From Burkholderiales bacterium (GTDB lineage Bacteria > Pseudomonadota > Gammaproteobacteria > Burkholderiales > SG8-41), in NCBI GenBank assembly GCA_030683105.1, contig JAUXMZ010000063.1, positions 1-45,033 of the forward strand: a stretch of 45,033 bases of DNA, in the 5' to 3' direction. The notes under the pieces are model-generated. The model was not told where the DNA came from, searched no databases, and saw only the letters and a list, made by a program, of their open reading frames with translations. The translations under genes and the position numbers were made by a program. Shown piece by piece: positions 30,318 to 38,111 of this stretch. How positions within the stretch are numbered: the stretch's first letter is position 1; each line of letters opens with the position of its first letter.

Positions 30318-31541
30318 ATGAAGCCGGCTTCTGAATCCCCGCCCCCTGGTTTTGCGATGCTGGTCGGCGTGCTGCTGGCCGGGCAGACGGTGGGCACGAT
30401 GGCGACGATGATGCTGCCTGCGGTAGCGCCCAAGGTCGCCGAGACCTATGGCGTGCACTCGTCGGTGATCGGCTACCAGATCAGCCTGCTCGCTGCGGCG
30501 ATGCTGGTGTCGCTGGTGTTCGGCAGCAATCTGAGCACGCGCTGGGGACCGTGCCGCGTCACCCAGGTTGGCCTCGCCCTGGTGGCCGGTGGATGCCTGG
30601 TGGCGACGGTGCCGTATGTCGGATTCTTGTTCGTGTCCGCTGTCGGGCTCGGCCTGGGCTATGGCCTGTTGACGCCATCGGCATCGCATTTGCTGATGCG
30701 CTTCTCGCCGGCGAATAAACGCAACCTGATATTTTCCCTGAAGCAGACCGGGGTGCCGCTGGGCGGCATAGGCGCGGCGCTGATCTCGCCTGCGGTCGCC
30801 GTGGCCTTTGGCTGGCAATGGGGGCTGGCGGGAAATGCGCTGCTGCTGTTGCTCCTGGTTGTTCTGCTGCAGCGGGGACGCCCGCACTGGGATGATGACC
30901 GTCAGCCGGCCGCGAGATTCATCGTCGATCCATTCGGCGGCATCGCCACGATCTGGAACCATCCGGCGCTGCGCCTGCTGTCGGTTTCCGGCGGCTGTTT
31001 CGTGATCGTCCAGATTTGCCTTACGACCTTCACCGTGGTGCTGTTTGTCGAGGAAATGCAGGTGGGGTTGATCCAGGCCGGGCTGGTGCTCACTGCCTCT
31101 CAGGTCGGCGGCGTGACGGGGCGCATATTCTGGGGCTGGCTGGCCGATGTCACGCGCAATTGTTTCCTGGCGTTGGCGCTGCTGGCGCTGGTGATGCTGG
31201 CATCCTGTCTGACGATTATCGTGGTCACGCCGGGTTGGCCGGTGCTGGCTTCATGCGCATTGTTCTTTGTCATCGGTTCCACCGCGAGCGGCTGGAACGG
31301 TGCTTTTCTCGCCGAAGTCGCGCGCCTCAGTCCGGGCCACACCGTCAGCCGGGCCACCGGCGGGTCGCTGGTGTTCGTCAATGTCGGGAAAATGATGGGC
31401 CCCATCATTTTTGCCAATGCCTACCTGTTTGGCGGCAGTTACTCGCTGGCTTTCGGGCTGCTTGCGCTGCCGGCGGCGGCGGGACTGGCGTGCCTGATGG
31501 CCGTCCATTACCGGGAAGCGCACGCCACGGCCAGTCCGTGA
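30318..31541 (+). CDS. MFS transporter
   Basis: A 407-aa major facilitator with 12 predicted helices. Family marks are the N-terminal GQTVGTMATMMLPAVAPKVA, the cytoplasmic loop RWGPCRVTQVG (an altered MFS motif A), and a second-half GRIFWGWLADVTRN (motif A of the C-terminal half). MFSPANKRNLIFSLKQTGVP-like sequence (RFSPANKRNL) is typical of organic-anion MFS members. The ATG at 30318 begins MKPASESPPPG. It probably moves an organic acid or drug; the substrate is unknown. It may serve the same pathway as the upstream transporter block, but there is no sequence evidence of co-regulation. Confidence 0.88.
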   Translation: MKPASESPPPGFAMLVGVLLAGQTVGTMATMMLPAVAPKVAETYGVHSSVIGYQISLLAAAMLVSLVFGSNLSTRWGPCRVTQVGLALVAGGCLVATVPYVGFLFVSAVGLGLGYGLLTPSASHLLMRFSPANKRNLIFSLKQTGVPLGGIGAALISPAVAVAFGWQWGLAGNALLLLLLVVLLQRGRPHWDDDRQPAARFIVDPFGGIATIWNHPALRLLSVSGGCFVIVQICLTTFTVVLFVEEMQVGLIQAGLVLTASQVGGVTGRIFWGWLADVTRNCFLALALLALVMLASCLTIIVVTPGWPVLASCALFFVIGSTASGWNGAFLAEVARLSPGHTVSRATGGSLVFVNVGKMMGPIIFANAYLFGGSYSLAFGLLALPAAAGLACLMAVHYREAHATASP

Positions 31542-31548
31542 TGCTTGG

Positions 31549-32100
31549 TCAGTCCTGATTCGGCGGCTGGCCTGATCCCGCTCCGAGTTCGCGCTGCATC
31601 AGCACCGAGTCCACCCAGCGGCCGAATTTCCAGCCCACGGCTGGCAACAGCCCGACCCGGCTGAAGCCGAATTTGCGGTGCAGGGTGATCGAAGACTCAT
31701 TCCCGCTGTCACCGATGATGGCCAGCATCTGGCGGCAACCCGCGGCCACGCATGCCTCAATCAACTGCGGCAGCAATGCGCTGCCCACCCCGCTGCCGAG
31801 AAAATCGCGATGGATATAGACCGAATTCTCGACGGTATAGCGGTAGGCCGGTCGCGTGCGATACGGCGCAACATAGGCATACCCGACCACGCGGCCATCG
31901 AGTTCGGCGACCAGGTAGGGCAGGCCGAGTCCAATGACGTAGGCGTGCCGGCGCGCCATCTCGGCCGTATCGGGCGGCTCGAGTTCGAAGGAAGCCAGGC
32001 CGTGCCGCACATGGTAAGCGTAGATGTCAGCGACCGCCGGCATGTCGGTCGGGAGGGCGGCCCGCACCAGCGGAGTCAGGTTTGCGGCAGCCTCAGTCAC
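31549..32100 (-). CDS. GNAT N-acetyltransferase (phosphinothricin acetyltransferase-like)
   Basis: This 183-aa GNAT protein fits the PAT/Bar-like branch. It has VRAALPTDMPAVADIYAYHV, an acetyl-CoA-binding loop RDFLGSGVGSALLPQL, and the conserved NSVYIHRDFLGSGVG and GNESSITLHRKFGFSRVG segments. Members acetylate small amines such as phosphinothricin-like compounds, methionine sulfone or other amino acids. GTG at 32100 gives MTEAAANLTPLVRAA. It is convergent with the MFS gene and divergent from the exported methyltransferase gene. The substrate cannot be stated. Confidence 0.88.
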   Translation of the reverse strand: MTEAAANLTPLVRAALPTDMPAVADIYAYHVRHGLASFELEPPDTAEMARRHAYVIGLGLPYLVAELDGRVVGYAYVAPYRTRPAYRYTVENSVYIHRDFLGSGVGSALLPQLIEACVAAGCRQMLAIIGDSGNESSITLHRKFGFSRVGLLPAVGWKFGRWVDSVLMQRELGAGSGQPPNQD

Positions 32101-32185
32101 GTCGTCCGCGTGTGCCGCAGTAAAAGCTGGATTTGTCGGGGAAACCGGGCCATGTTTTAGCAGCCTGTCGGACTTGGCTTCATTT

Positions 32186-32219
32186 AGGAGTTTGCCGGGG
32201 CCAAGACCGGCAAACTCCT
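32186..32219. promoter_or_regulatory. 13-bp perfect inverted repeat in the divergent promoter region
   Basis: AGGAGTTTGCCGG (32186-32198) and CCGGCAAACTCCT (32207-32219) are perfect reverse complements with an 8-nt loop. It lies between the GNAT gene (minus) and the lipoprotein methyltransferase gene (plus). No T-run flanks it, so an operator, an RNA hairpin or a transcript-protecting structure is more likely than an intrinsic terminator. Confidence 0.55.
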
Positions 32220-32288
32220 GGCGATTCTACTATATTGCGGCCAGACGGCAGGTTAAGATATGCGCGGCCATACACGCGGGGACGGGCG

Positions 32289-33065
32289 ATGACACGAAAC
32301 AACGGGCAGGGCGGATGGCACTGGATGGTGCTGACCGCCGTGCTGCTGGCGAGCGGCTGCGCCGGCATGTTGCCGGTGGAACCGCTGCCGGACAATTATT
32401 ATTTCTGGCAGGTACACACCCAGGACCGCAGCGATGCAGACCGCGTCATCGATCAGCGCCGCCAGCCGGAAAAACTGCTGTCGTTTTACGCAGTGCGGCC
32501 GGGAATGCGCGTGCTGGACCTTGGCGCCGGCGGTGGCTACAACACTGAGTTGCTGGCGCGCGTAGTCGGGCCGAAAGGCGTGGTGTATGCGCAGAACAAC
32601 CGTTATTTTCTGGACAACTTCGTCAAGGGGCGGTTCGACGAGCGGCTGAAAAAGCCGGAGATGAGCAACGTGGTCCACGCGGTGCGCGAATTTGATGATC
32701 CGGTGCCGCCGCAAGCGCGCGACCTCGATCTCGTGACGTTCAATTTTGTGTACCATGACACGGCCTGGCTGGGCACCGACCGGATGAAAATGAATCGGGC
32801 GGTGTTTGCGGCATTGAAGCCGGGCGGCGTATACATCGTGGTCGATCATTCCGGCCGCCCCGGCACCGGCATCAGCGAGGCCAAGACCCTGCACCGCATC
32901 GATGAGGGCGTGGTGCGAAAGGAGGTGGAGGCCGCCGGATTCAAACTGATTGCTGAAGCCGGCTTTTTGCGTAACGCGGGCGATCCGCGCGATGCGTCGG
33001 TGTTCAAGCCGAAGATTCCAAATGACGAGTTTGTGCTGAAGTTTATTAAACCCAAGGGTGGCTAA
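32289..33065 (+). CDS. Lipoprotein with class I SAM-methyltransferase fold
   Basis: The 258-aa protein has a lipoprotein signal peptide, MTRNNGQGGWHWMVLTAVLL with lipobox ASGC (C24), so it should be anchored on the periplasmic side. The mature part is a Rossmann-like methyltransferase domain with motif I VLDLGAGGGYNTELLA (75-90) and later NFVYHDTAW and FAALKPGGVYIVVDHS. SAM is normally cytoplasmic, so the domain may bind another ligand or have lost activity. The ATG at 32289 follows GACGGGCG; the longer upstream frame has no signal. A hairpin element and a second exported methyltransferase gene follow. Confidence 0.85.
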   Translation: MTRNNGQGGWHWMVLTAVLLASGCAGMLPVEPLPDNYYFWQVHTQDRSDADRVIDQRRQPEKLLSFYAVRPGMRVLDLGAGGGYNTELLARVVGPKGVVYAQNNRYFLDNFVKGRFDERLKKPEMSNVVHAVREFDDPVPPQARDLDLVTFNFVYHDTAWLGTDRMKMNRAVFAALKPGGVYIVVDHSGRPGTGISEAKTLHRIDEGVVRKEVEAAGFKLIAEAGFLRNAGDPRDASVFKPKIPNDEFVLKFIKPKGG

Positions 33066-33084
33066 AAAAGTCTAAAAGCTTTTT

Positions 33085-33199
33085 GCCACAGAGATCACAG
33101 AGAACACAGAGGAAAAACAAACAATGAGATATTGTTGGTATCTTGTTGTTTTAAATAATATTTATGGTTTCTCTCTGTGACCTCTGTGATCTCTGTGGC
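33085..33199. repeat. 115-nt CACAGAGAA hairpin element, copy 2
   Basis: Arms GCCACAGAGATCACAGAG..AACACAGAGGAAAA and TTCTCTCTGTGACCTC..TGTGATCTCTGTGGC match the element at 15933-16048. The centre ends TTGTTTTAAATAATATTT, close to the same part of copy 1. Its right end lies 28 nt before the next start codon. Confidence 0.9.
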
Positions 33200-33227
33200 T
33201 AATCTGGTTCCAGAATCGGAGGTGCTC

Positions 33228-34094
33228 ATGTTGCATGTTTTGAAGAACGTGGTGCGTGGCGCGCTGGTGTGCGCCGCGCTGCTGGCGCCGCAGGTATTCG
33301 CGGCGGAGATCGAAAGAACGGGCGGGCCGTACGTGCCGACGCCGCAGGTCGTCGTCGACCAGATGCTGGGCATGGCGAAAGTCGGCCCGGACGATTTCGT
33401 GATCGATCTGGGCTCCGGCGACGGCGTGATTGTGCTGACTGCGGCGCACCAGCTCAAGGCGCGCGGCTTTGGCGTTGAAATCGATCCCGATCTGGTCAAG
33501 CGCAGCAATAACGAAGCGAAGCGACTGGGCATCGCGGATCGCGCGCAGTTCCAGGTGCAGGACGTGTTCAAGGCCGATCTGAGCCGTGCCACCGTGCTCA
33601 CGCTCTACCTGCTGCCGGACATGATGAAAAAACTGAGCGAGAAAGTCTATTCCGAGCTTCGGCCCGGCGCGCGCGTGGTGTCGCACGATTACCACTTCGG
33701 CGCGTGGCAGCACGACGACGAAATCGCATTCGACGTGCCCGAGAAGGAGAACGTGAACGGCGTGCCGAAGGCCACGCTCTATCTGTGGATCGTGCCGGCC
33801 AAGGTCGCAGGCGCCTGGCGCATCGCCAAGGCGGATGGCAGGCAATACGATGCCAGGCTGAATCAGGAGTATCGCAACTTCAGCGGCACGGTGAATCTGG
33901 AGGGCAGAAACATTGAAATCCAGCAGCAGAATCTGCGCGGTATGGACATCGGCTTCACGGTCGTTGCCGGCAATGCGCGCCACATCTACAGGGGCCGCGT
34001 GACGGGCGACAGGATAGAAGGCACGGTCGATCTGGGCGGCGGCAAGAGCGCGAAGTGGACGGCGACGCGGGCGGCGAAGACGGCGTTGCAGTAA
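33228..34094 (+). CDS. Exported SAM-methyltransferase-fold protein, paralogue 1
   Basis: The 288-aa protein has a signal peptide (MLHVLKNVVRGALVCAALLA, cleavage after VFA near 25) and should be periplasmic. PYVPTPQVVVDQMLGMAKVG leads into the methyltransferase motif I VIDLGSGDG (58-66), then GFGVEIDPDL and TLYLLPDMMKKL. A C-terminal beta-rich domain (YRNFSGTVNLEGRNIEI and GRVTGDRIEGTVDL) follows and is shared with paralogues at 43253 and 44214. GGAGGTG lies 5 nt before the ATG at 33228. The substrate is unknown and the SAM source in the periplasm is unexplained, so catalysis is not certain. Confidence 0.85.
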   Translation: MLHVLKNVVRGALVCAALLAPQVFAAEIERTGGPYVPTPQVVVDQMLGMAKVGPDDFVIDLGSGDGVIVLTAAHQLKARGFGVEIDPDLVKRSNNEAKRLGIADRAQFQVQDVFKADLSRATVLTLYLLPDMMKKLSEKVYSELRPGARVVSHDYHFGAWQHDDEIAFDVPEKENVNGVPKATLYLWIVPAKVAGAWRIAKADGRQYDARLNQEYRNFSGTVNLEGRNIEIQQQNLRGMDIGFTVVAGNARHIYRGRVTGDRIEGTVDLGGGKSAKWTATRAAKTALQ

Positions 34095-34131
34095 CTACTG
34101 TTTTTTTAGCCGCCGATAAAGTCAAAAGCTG

Positions 34132-34245
34132 AGACACGAAGGGCACGAAGGAACGCGAAGGAAAAACGCAGAGCGAGAGAGAATAATATAATAAAAACAA
34201 CGGATTATGATGCTATGCGTGAGGGGTGGATCTGCGGGGTATTTG
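34132..34245. repeat. CACGAAGG half-element with AAAACAACGGATTATGATG core, copy 1
   Basis: ACACGAAGGGCACGAAGG..CGAAGGAAAAACG leads into an AT-rich stretch and AAAACAACGGATTATGATG (34194-34212), followed by a GTGAGGGGTGGATCTGCGGG segment. The same 19-nt core with a similar tail is at 36935-36953. A right arm is not clear here. It is part of the 267-bp gap before the MreB-like gene. Confidence 0.75.
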
Positions 34246-34361
34246 ATCAGTCCTTCGTGCGCCCCTGAATCAAGCACGGGGCGGAGAGCCTAGCCCTTCC
34301 ATTGATCGGGCAGCCAGTGGCTGCCGCTCATGTCGCATGTCAGACCCGCTATCATACCCCC

Positions 34362-34847
34362 ATGCTCGCCTCTCTCATGCCTACAGTTTACGTTCAGGTG
34401 TCGCCGGAGCGGCTGACGATTCGAAATGCCAGGACGGGTGAAGCGATCTCCGAAGTGCCGGAAGTCGCCATCGCGGACGGTCCAAAACCGAGGATCGTGG
34501 GCGTCGGTACTGAGGCGCGTTCGCACAAATCAACTCCTTCGGTAAAGATAATCAACCCGTTCGCTCATCCGCGCTCGCTGGTATCCGACTTCACCGTTGG
34601 CGAGCAGTTGCTGAAAGCGTTTTTGCGCCGCCTGCAAGGCCGGTCCATTTTTGCGCTATCCCCAAAGGTGGTGATGCACCCGCTGGGAGATCCGGCCGGG
34701 GGTTACACCCAAGTCGAAATACGCGCATTTCATGAAATGGCCATGGGTGCCGGCGCATCCCAGGTGGTTGTCTGGCAAGGCCGGGGGCTCAGCGATCAGG
34801 AGCTGCTCTCCGGGCAATTTCCAAGCGGCGGCAAGGTCCTCTCATGA
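34362..34847 (+). CDS. Stand-alone MreB N-terminal domain-like protein
   Basis: The 161-aa product resembles part of MreB: VGVGTEARSHKSTPSVKIIN, PFAHPRSLVSDFTVGEQLL and KVVMHPLGDPAGGYTQVEIR, then AFHEMAMGAGASQVVVWQG. MreB continues from this point (IEEPMAAAIGAG) into the second half of the actin fold, which is absent here. The phosphate-1 loop (DLGTANT) is also missing from the start (VYVQVSPERLTIRN). It cannot therefore be a complete ATPase filament protein. It may be a stable single-domain derivative or a gene remnant. ATG at 34362 is chosen; ATG at 34380 is an alternative. The downstream lipoprotein gene starts 86 bp later. Confidence 0.7.
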   Translation: MLASLMPTVYVQVSPERLTIRNARTGEAISEVPEVAIADGPKPRIVGVGTEARSHKSTPSVKIINPFAHPRSLVSDFTVGEQLLKAFLRRLQGRSIFALSPKVVMHPLGDPAGGYTQVEIRAFHEMAMGAGASQVVVWQGRGLSDQELLSGQFPSGGKVLS

Positions 34848-34932
34848 AGAGCGGGGCTATCCCTGCAATCAACGGCTCTGCGCAAAAAGTCGCGCAGGCC
34901 GGTTATTTTCACGTGGGCCGTCCGCAAAACCC

Positions 34933-35400
34933 GTGAACTGCAAAGGCACCTTCCTTCTGTGCGTCGCGGCCATGCTCGTGGCGTGCCAAGGCGAACCACG
35001 CTGGGTATACGTGCCTGCGACTGAACCGGAGGTTGAACTGCTCGTCCGGGCATCTGCGACCGAAGTTTCCGTGGGCGAACCCGTGGTCCTTCATGCCGAG
35101 CGAAGGTCGCGCGGGGAATGGAAACAAGTCGAGAAAAGCTCGCTCACCAGCGAGCAGTGCTGGTTGGGCCGCCCGCCGCCGGCTCAGGAGAAGGAGGTTT
35201 CCGACAACGTGCGCTGGGAAGCGCTTCCTGCAGGGCGTGCTCGATTCAACACGGTATATCGCGACGACCATACTCGCGAAGTCGTCTTTCTGGAGGCTGG
35301 CACATTCACGCTGGAGTCCAGTACTGAAGTCTGGTGTCGTCCCGATAAAGCAAGAGGGCAGCCGATCAAGATTTTGGTTCGCGATAAAATTATGCAATGA
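34933..35400 (+). CDS. Small lipoprotein of unknown function
   Basis: The 155-aa product from GTG 34933 has the signal MNCKGTFLLCVAAMLVACQG with lipobox LVAC. The mature part includes VELLVRASATEVSVGEPVVL, an Ig-like beta pattern, and ends with FTLESSTEVWCRPDKARGQ. No family was recognised. A much longer reading frame extends upstream, but that segment overlaps the MreB-like gene in another frame and has no signal peptide. The next gene begins directly at 35401. Function unknown; extracytoplasmic placement is supported by the lipobox. Confidence 0.68.
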   Translation: MNCKGTFLLCVAAMLVACQGEPRWVYVPATEPEVELLVRASATEVSVGEPVVLHAERRSRGEWKQVEKSSLTSEQCWLGRPPPAQEKEVSDNVRWEALPAGRARFNTVYRDDHTREVVFLEAGTFTLESSTEVWCRPDKARGQPIKILVRDKIMQ

Positions 35401-35694
35401 TTGAAGCCGATTGGAGAAATGCACGATGAAGCAAAACGCAGTCAGGCCTGGCTGGACCGGCAGCGCGGCAAGATCGACGCCGGACTGGCCGCGCTCGAAG
35501 GGATGCTGGGCAATCGCCCGTGGTGCGTAGGGGACGCTATGAGCCTCGCCGATATCGCAATCGCCTGCCACCTCGGCTTCATCACTTTGCGCGCGCCGCA
35601 TTACTTTCCGCAGGAAAAATACCCGAACCTTGCGCGGCTCTGGAAGACCATGGAAGCGCGTGAATCGCTGAAGAAGACAGCGGGGACGTTATGA
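35401..35694 (+). pseudogene. Glutathione S-transferase C-terminal remnant
   Basis: The 97-aa frame has GST C-terminal helical-domain features: LDRQRGKIDAGLAALEGML, PWCVGDAMSLADIAIACHLG (the SxxD helix N-cap motif) and YPNLARLWKTMEARESLKK. The N-terminal thioredoxin domain (about 75 residues with the GSH site) is absent. The likely start is TTG at 35401, immediately after the lipoprotein stop. A full GST is about 200 aa, so this is a remnant, though a short translated domain cannot be ruled out. Its TGA overlaps the ATG of the next gene (ATGA at 35691-35694). Confidence 0.72.
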
Positions 35695-36380
35695 GACACA
35701 TTGAGAGACACAAATCACACCGCATCGGATGGCTGCGCGCGGCTGTTCTTGGCGCAAATGACGGCATTGTTTCCACAGCCAGCCTCGTCTTGGGCGTGGC
35801 GGCAGCAGGCGCGAGTTCGCAGAGTATTTTGATCGCGGGCGTTGCCGGTCTTGTGGCGGGCGCCATGTCGATGGCTGCCGGCGAGTATGTTTCGGTGAGT
35901 TCGCAAGCCGATACCGAGCGCGCCGATCTGGATCGGGAGCGCAAGGAGTTGGCTGCCGATCCCGAGCACGAGCACGCGGAATTGGCGGCTATCTACGTTG
36001 GGCGTGGACTTGATGCAGGACTGGCCTCCGAAGTGGCTACCCAGTTGACGGCGCATGATGCACTCGGCGCGCATGGGCGTGACGAGCTGGGCATATCCGA
36101 TACGATGGCCGCGCGACCGGTTCAGGCCGCATTGGCGTCGGCCGGCACTTTTTCAGTTGGCGCTGTCCTGCCTCTTTTGATTGTCCTCTTGGTGCCGGTA
36201 TCTGCGCTCATGTGGGCAGTTTCGGGGAGCTCGCTCTTGTTTCTCGCGCTATTAGGCTCCCTGGCTGCGCGCGCCGGCGGCGCTTCTGTGATGATTTCTG
36301 CCGCGCGGGTGACCTTTTGGGGCGCCCTGGCAATGGCCTTGACCGCTGGAGTGGGGGCGTTGTTTGGAGTAACGGCTTGA
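35691..36380 (+). CDS. VIT1/CCC1-family iron/manganese transporter
   Basis: The 229-aa membrane protein has the VIT1/CCC1 (nodulin-21-like) signature RAAVLGANDGIVSTASLVLG near the N-terminus and AGEYVSVSSQADTERADLDR after the second helix. About five helices are expected, with a soluble metal-binding segment of charged helices (about 85-140) between. It moves Fe2+ or Mn2+ across the membrane in relatives. The ATG overlaps the stop of the GST remnant (ATGA), so translation may be coupled. Length is normal for bacterial members (about 230 aa). Confidence 0.9.
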   Translation: MRHIERHKSHRIGWLRAAVLGANDGIVSTASLVLGVAAAGASSQSILIAGVAGLVAGAMSMAAGEYVSVSSQADTERADLDRERKELAADPEHEHAELAAIYVGRGLDAGLASEVATQLTAHDALGAHGRDELGISDTMAARPVQAALASAGTFSVGAVLPLLIVLLVPVSALMWAVSGSSLLFLALLGSLAARAGGASVMISAARVTFWGALAMALTAGVGALFGVTA

Positions 36381-36481
36381 TTATGATCTCGACGCCCAAC
36401 AACTCGTTGCAGGCGCGACGGCCCTGACCAACCGCGGCCTGAACCCGGACGGCAGGCTTCAAACCAAGGGCCTTCATACGA

Positions 36482-36826
36482 ATGAGCATAAAGAACTGGC
36501 GAGGGTGGTTGCTGGGCGCGGTGACTGTGGGTGGAATCGCTGCGGTATTCTGGTTTTCGCCGACCCCCCAGGATCCGGCCTATCATGAGTTCGCGGACCG
36601 CAGAACATTATTCGGAATCCCGAACTTCTGGAACGTGTTCTCGAACCTCCCGTTCGTGCTTGCCGGAGCGTTTGGGCTGAGCAGGTTGTCCCGGCTGCAA
36701 CCAGCCTCGCCCCGCGCTGCATACGTCGTGTTCTGTATCGGGGCGGTTTTTATCGGCCTGGGTTCGGCGTATTACCACTATGCGCCCTCGACGCAGGCAC
36801 TGGTGTCTTTGCGGTTCAACGGCTGA
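36482..36826 (+). pseudogene. Truncated ceramidase-like membrane protein
   Basis: The 114-aa frame has a membrane helix (about 8-26), then HEFADRRTLFGIPNFWNVFS, NLPFVLAGAFGLSRL and GLGSAYYHYAP. This matches the N-terminal half of bacterial alkaline-ceramidase-like membrane proteins, normally about 250 aa. After STQALV the expected WDRLP segment is missing and the frame ends as SLRFNG and stop. The 445-bp gap that follows contains only repeats, so the 3' half has been lost. A stable short product is possible but unlikely to be active. Confidence 0.7.
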
Positions 36827-36897
36827 GGCGATGAAGCCGCTGGCGTAGGGTGCGCTTGCGCACCTTACCCGCTCAGGAAATCCCTGAAAAACCAAAA

Positions 36898-37159
36898 AGC
36901 ATTAACACGAAGGACACGAAGGAAAAATATAATTAAAACAACGGATTATGATGTTGTTCGTGGGGGATAGGGCTGCGGGATACCTGGACAGTTTTTGTGC
37001 AAATATTGTTTCGCACGGAGCACACGAAGGACACGGAGAAGAACAAAGATTGATGAATTGCCTCCGTGTACCCGTCGAGCGGGTATTGAAAAGAATGCTC
37101 CGTGCGAACCCTGGTTCTCAGGTCTGTGTCTCGAGCCGATCCGACGGCGTATTATTCAG
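36898..37159. repeat. Composite intergenic repeat: CACGAAGGA element, REP hairpin and 58-nt repeat
   Basis: The 445-bp gap between the truncated ceramidase-like gene and 37272 is built of repeats. ACACGAAGGACACGAAGG starts near 36905, then the AAAACAACGGATTATGATG core (36935-36953) of the element at 34132, and another CACGAAGGACACGGAG (37023-37038). The 31-nt REP-like repeat lies at 37068-37098, reverse-complemented relative to 20834-20864. The 58-nt repeat first seen at 2157 is at 37102-37159. No gene is seen here. Confidence 0.85.
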
Positions 37160-37271
37160 AGCCATGTTTCCATGGCCGCTCGTTACTTAAACGGGAACCC
37201 ACAAGCAACACTGTATAAGGTGGCATTTCTGTCAACGACTACACGTCGGGCAACACAGGATCATCCCCAAA

Positions 37272-37502
37272 ATGCTTAACGTCGCTATTCACTTCGTCAT
37301 CGGGTCCGTTGTCTCGCTGCTTATATTTCTGGCCTTCACTTGGCTGTCTGGCGTGCGGAGCTTCTCTGCGCCGTTTGCAGTCCTGTTCATCGGCTTCACG
37401 TGCGGGCTGCTCTCGCACTTCGCCTCACCGTGGGCGACCCCTGTGGTTCTCGTCCTGTACGGCATAGCATCGCTGAATGAGTACCGCAATGATCGCATTT
37501 AG
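37272..37502 (+). CDS. Small hypothetical membrane protein
   Basis: The 76-aa product begins MLNVAIHFVIGSVVSLLIFL and has two to three hydrophobic helices (about 5-25, 31-48 and 51-67) and a short polar end (NEYRNDRI). I do not recognise it. There is no strong ribosome-binding site, but the coding statistics look like a membrane protein and the frame is open to a clean stop at 37500. It may be a real small inner-membrane protein. Confidence 0.5.
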   Translation: MLNVAIHFVIGSVVSLLIFLAFTWLSGVRSFSAPFAVLFIGFTCGLLSHFASPWATPVVLVLYGIASLNEYRNDRI

Positions 37503-37673
37503 TCGGCAAAAATGGGGTTATAAGGCCGGATAACACGATTCCCTAGAATGAAAGTGCCGAAGTTCCGGAGGCTTAGCGTGGTCCGACCCGTGTAGGCGAA
37601 GTTGCCCATCCGGCGTAGAATTGGCGAATCCACCCTACAGGCACACCTCAGGGTACGCTCTACGGATTTCTAA

Positions 37674-38111
37674 ATGAGCCAGGCCACTTCACAGATGCGG
37701 GATTTCGCCGAGCGTCTCATTGCTTATGAGGCCAGGGAAAATAAATCTTCCGGGACAAAACCCGCGGCGGCCTTTCCCGTCTGTGAGAAGCTGCGTCCGC
37801 ATCTGGTGACCCTCATGGGTAACACCGGTTTTCGCGCGCTTCTTTTGCGCGCCCTCGCGCGGGCCGAGGCGGACGTTCCGTCGCTGCGCGCGATGCAGGT
37901 CAAAGCGGATGGCTCTTTGGCAGGGTTGGACAAACTTGAAGTGCAGGCTGACTCGGAAGAACTTGCCAAGGGTAGTGTGGTTCTGGTCGCCCAGTTGCTC
38001 GGCCTGCTGGTGGCTTTCATCGGCGAGACTTTAATGCTGCGGATCGTGTGCGACGTGTGGCCGAAACTGGCACTCAATGATTTGAAGTTTTTTAAAAACG
38101 ATAAAACATGA
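37674..38111 (+). CDS. Hypothetical protein in the KaiC-like operon
   Basis: The 145-aa protein is mostly helical: MRDFAERLIAYEARENKSSG, CEKLRPHLVTLMGNTGFRAL and LLRALARAEADVPSLRAM. A hydrophobic stretch (GSVVLVAQLLGLLVAFIGET) near 100-120 could be a membrane or packing helix. I do not recognise the family. Its stop overlaps the kaiC-like ATG (ATGA, 38108-38111), so translation of the two is coupled and a functional link is likely. It could be an input or adaptor protein for the ATPase, but this is inference from position only. Confidence 0.7.
   Translation: MSQATSQMRDFAERLIAYEARENKSSGTKPAAAFPVCEKLRPHLVTLMGNTGFRALLLRALARAEADVPSLRAMQVKADGSLAGLDKLEVQADSEELAKGSVVLVAQLLGLLVAFIGETLMLRIVCDVWPKLALNDLKFFKNDKT

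Noticed and set aside
34732-34932. Longer form of the lipoprotein starting inside the MreB-like gene
   Set aside because: This part overlaps another gene in a different frame and would bury the lipoprotein signal in the middle of the protein.
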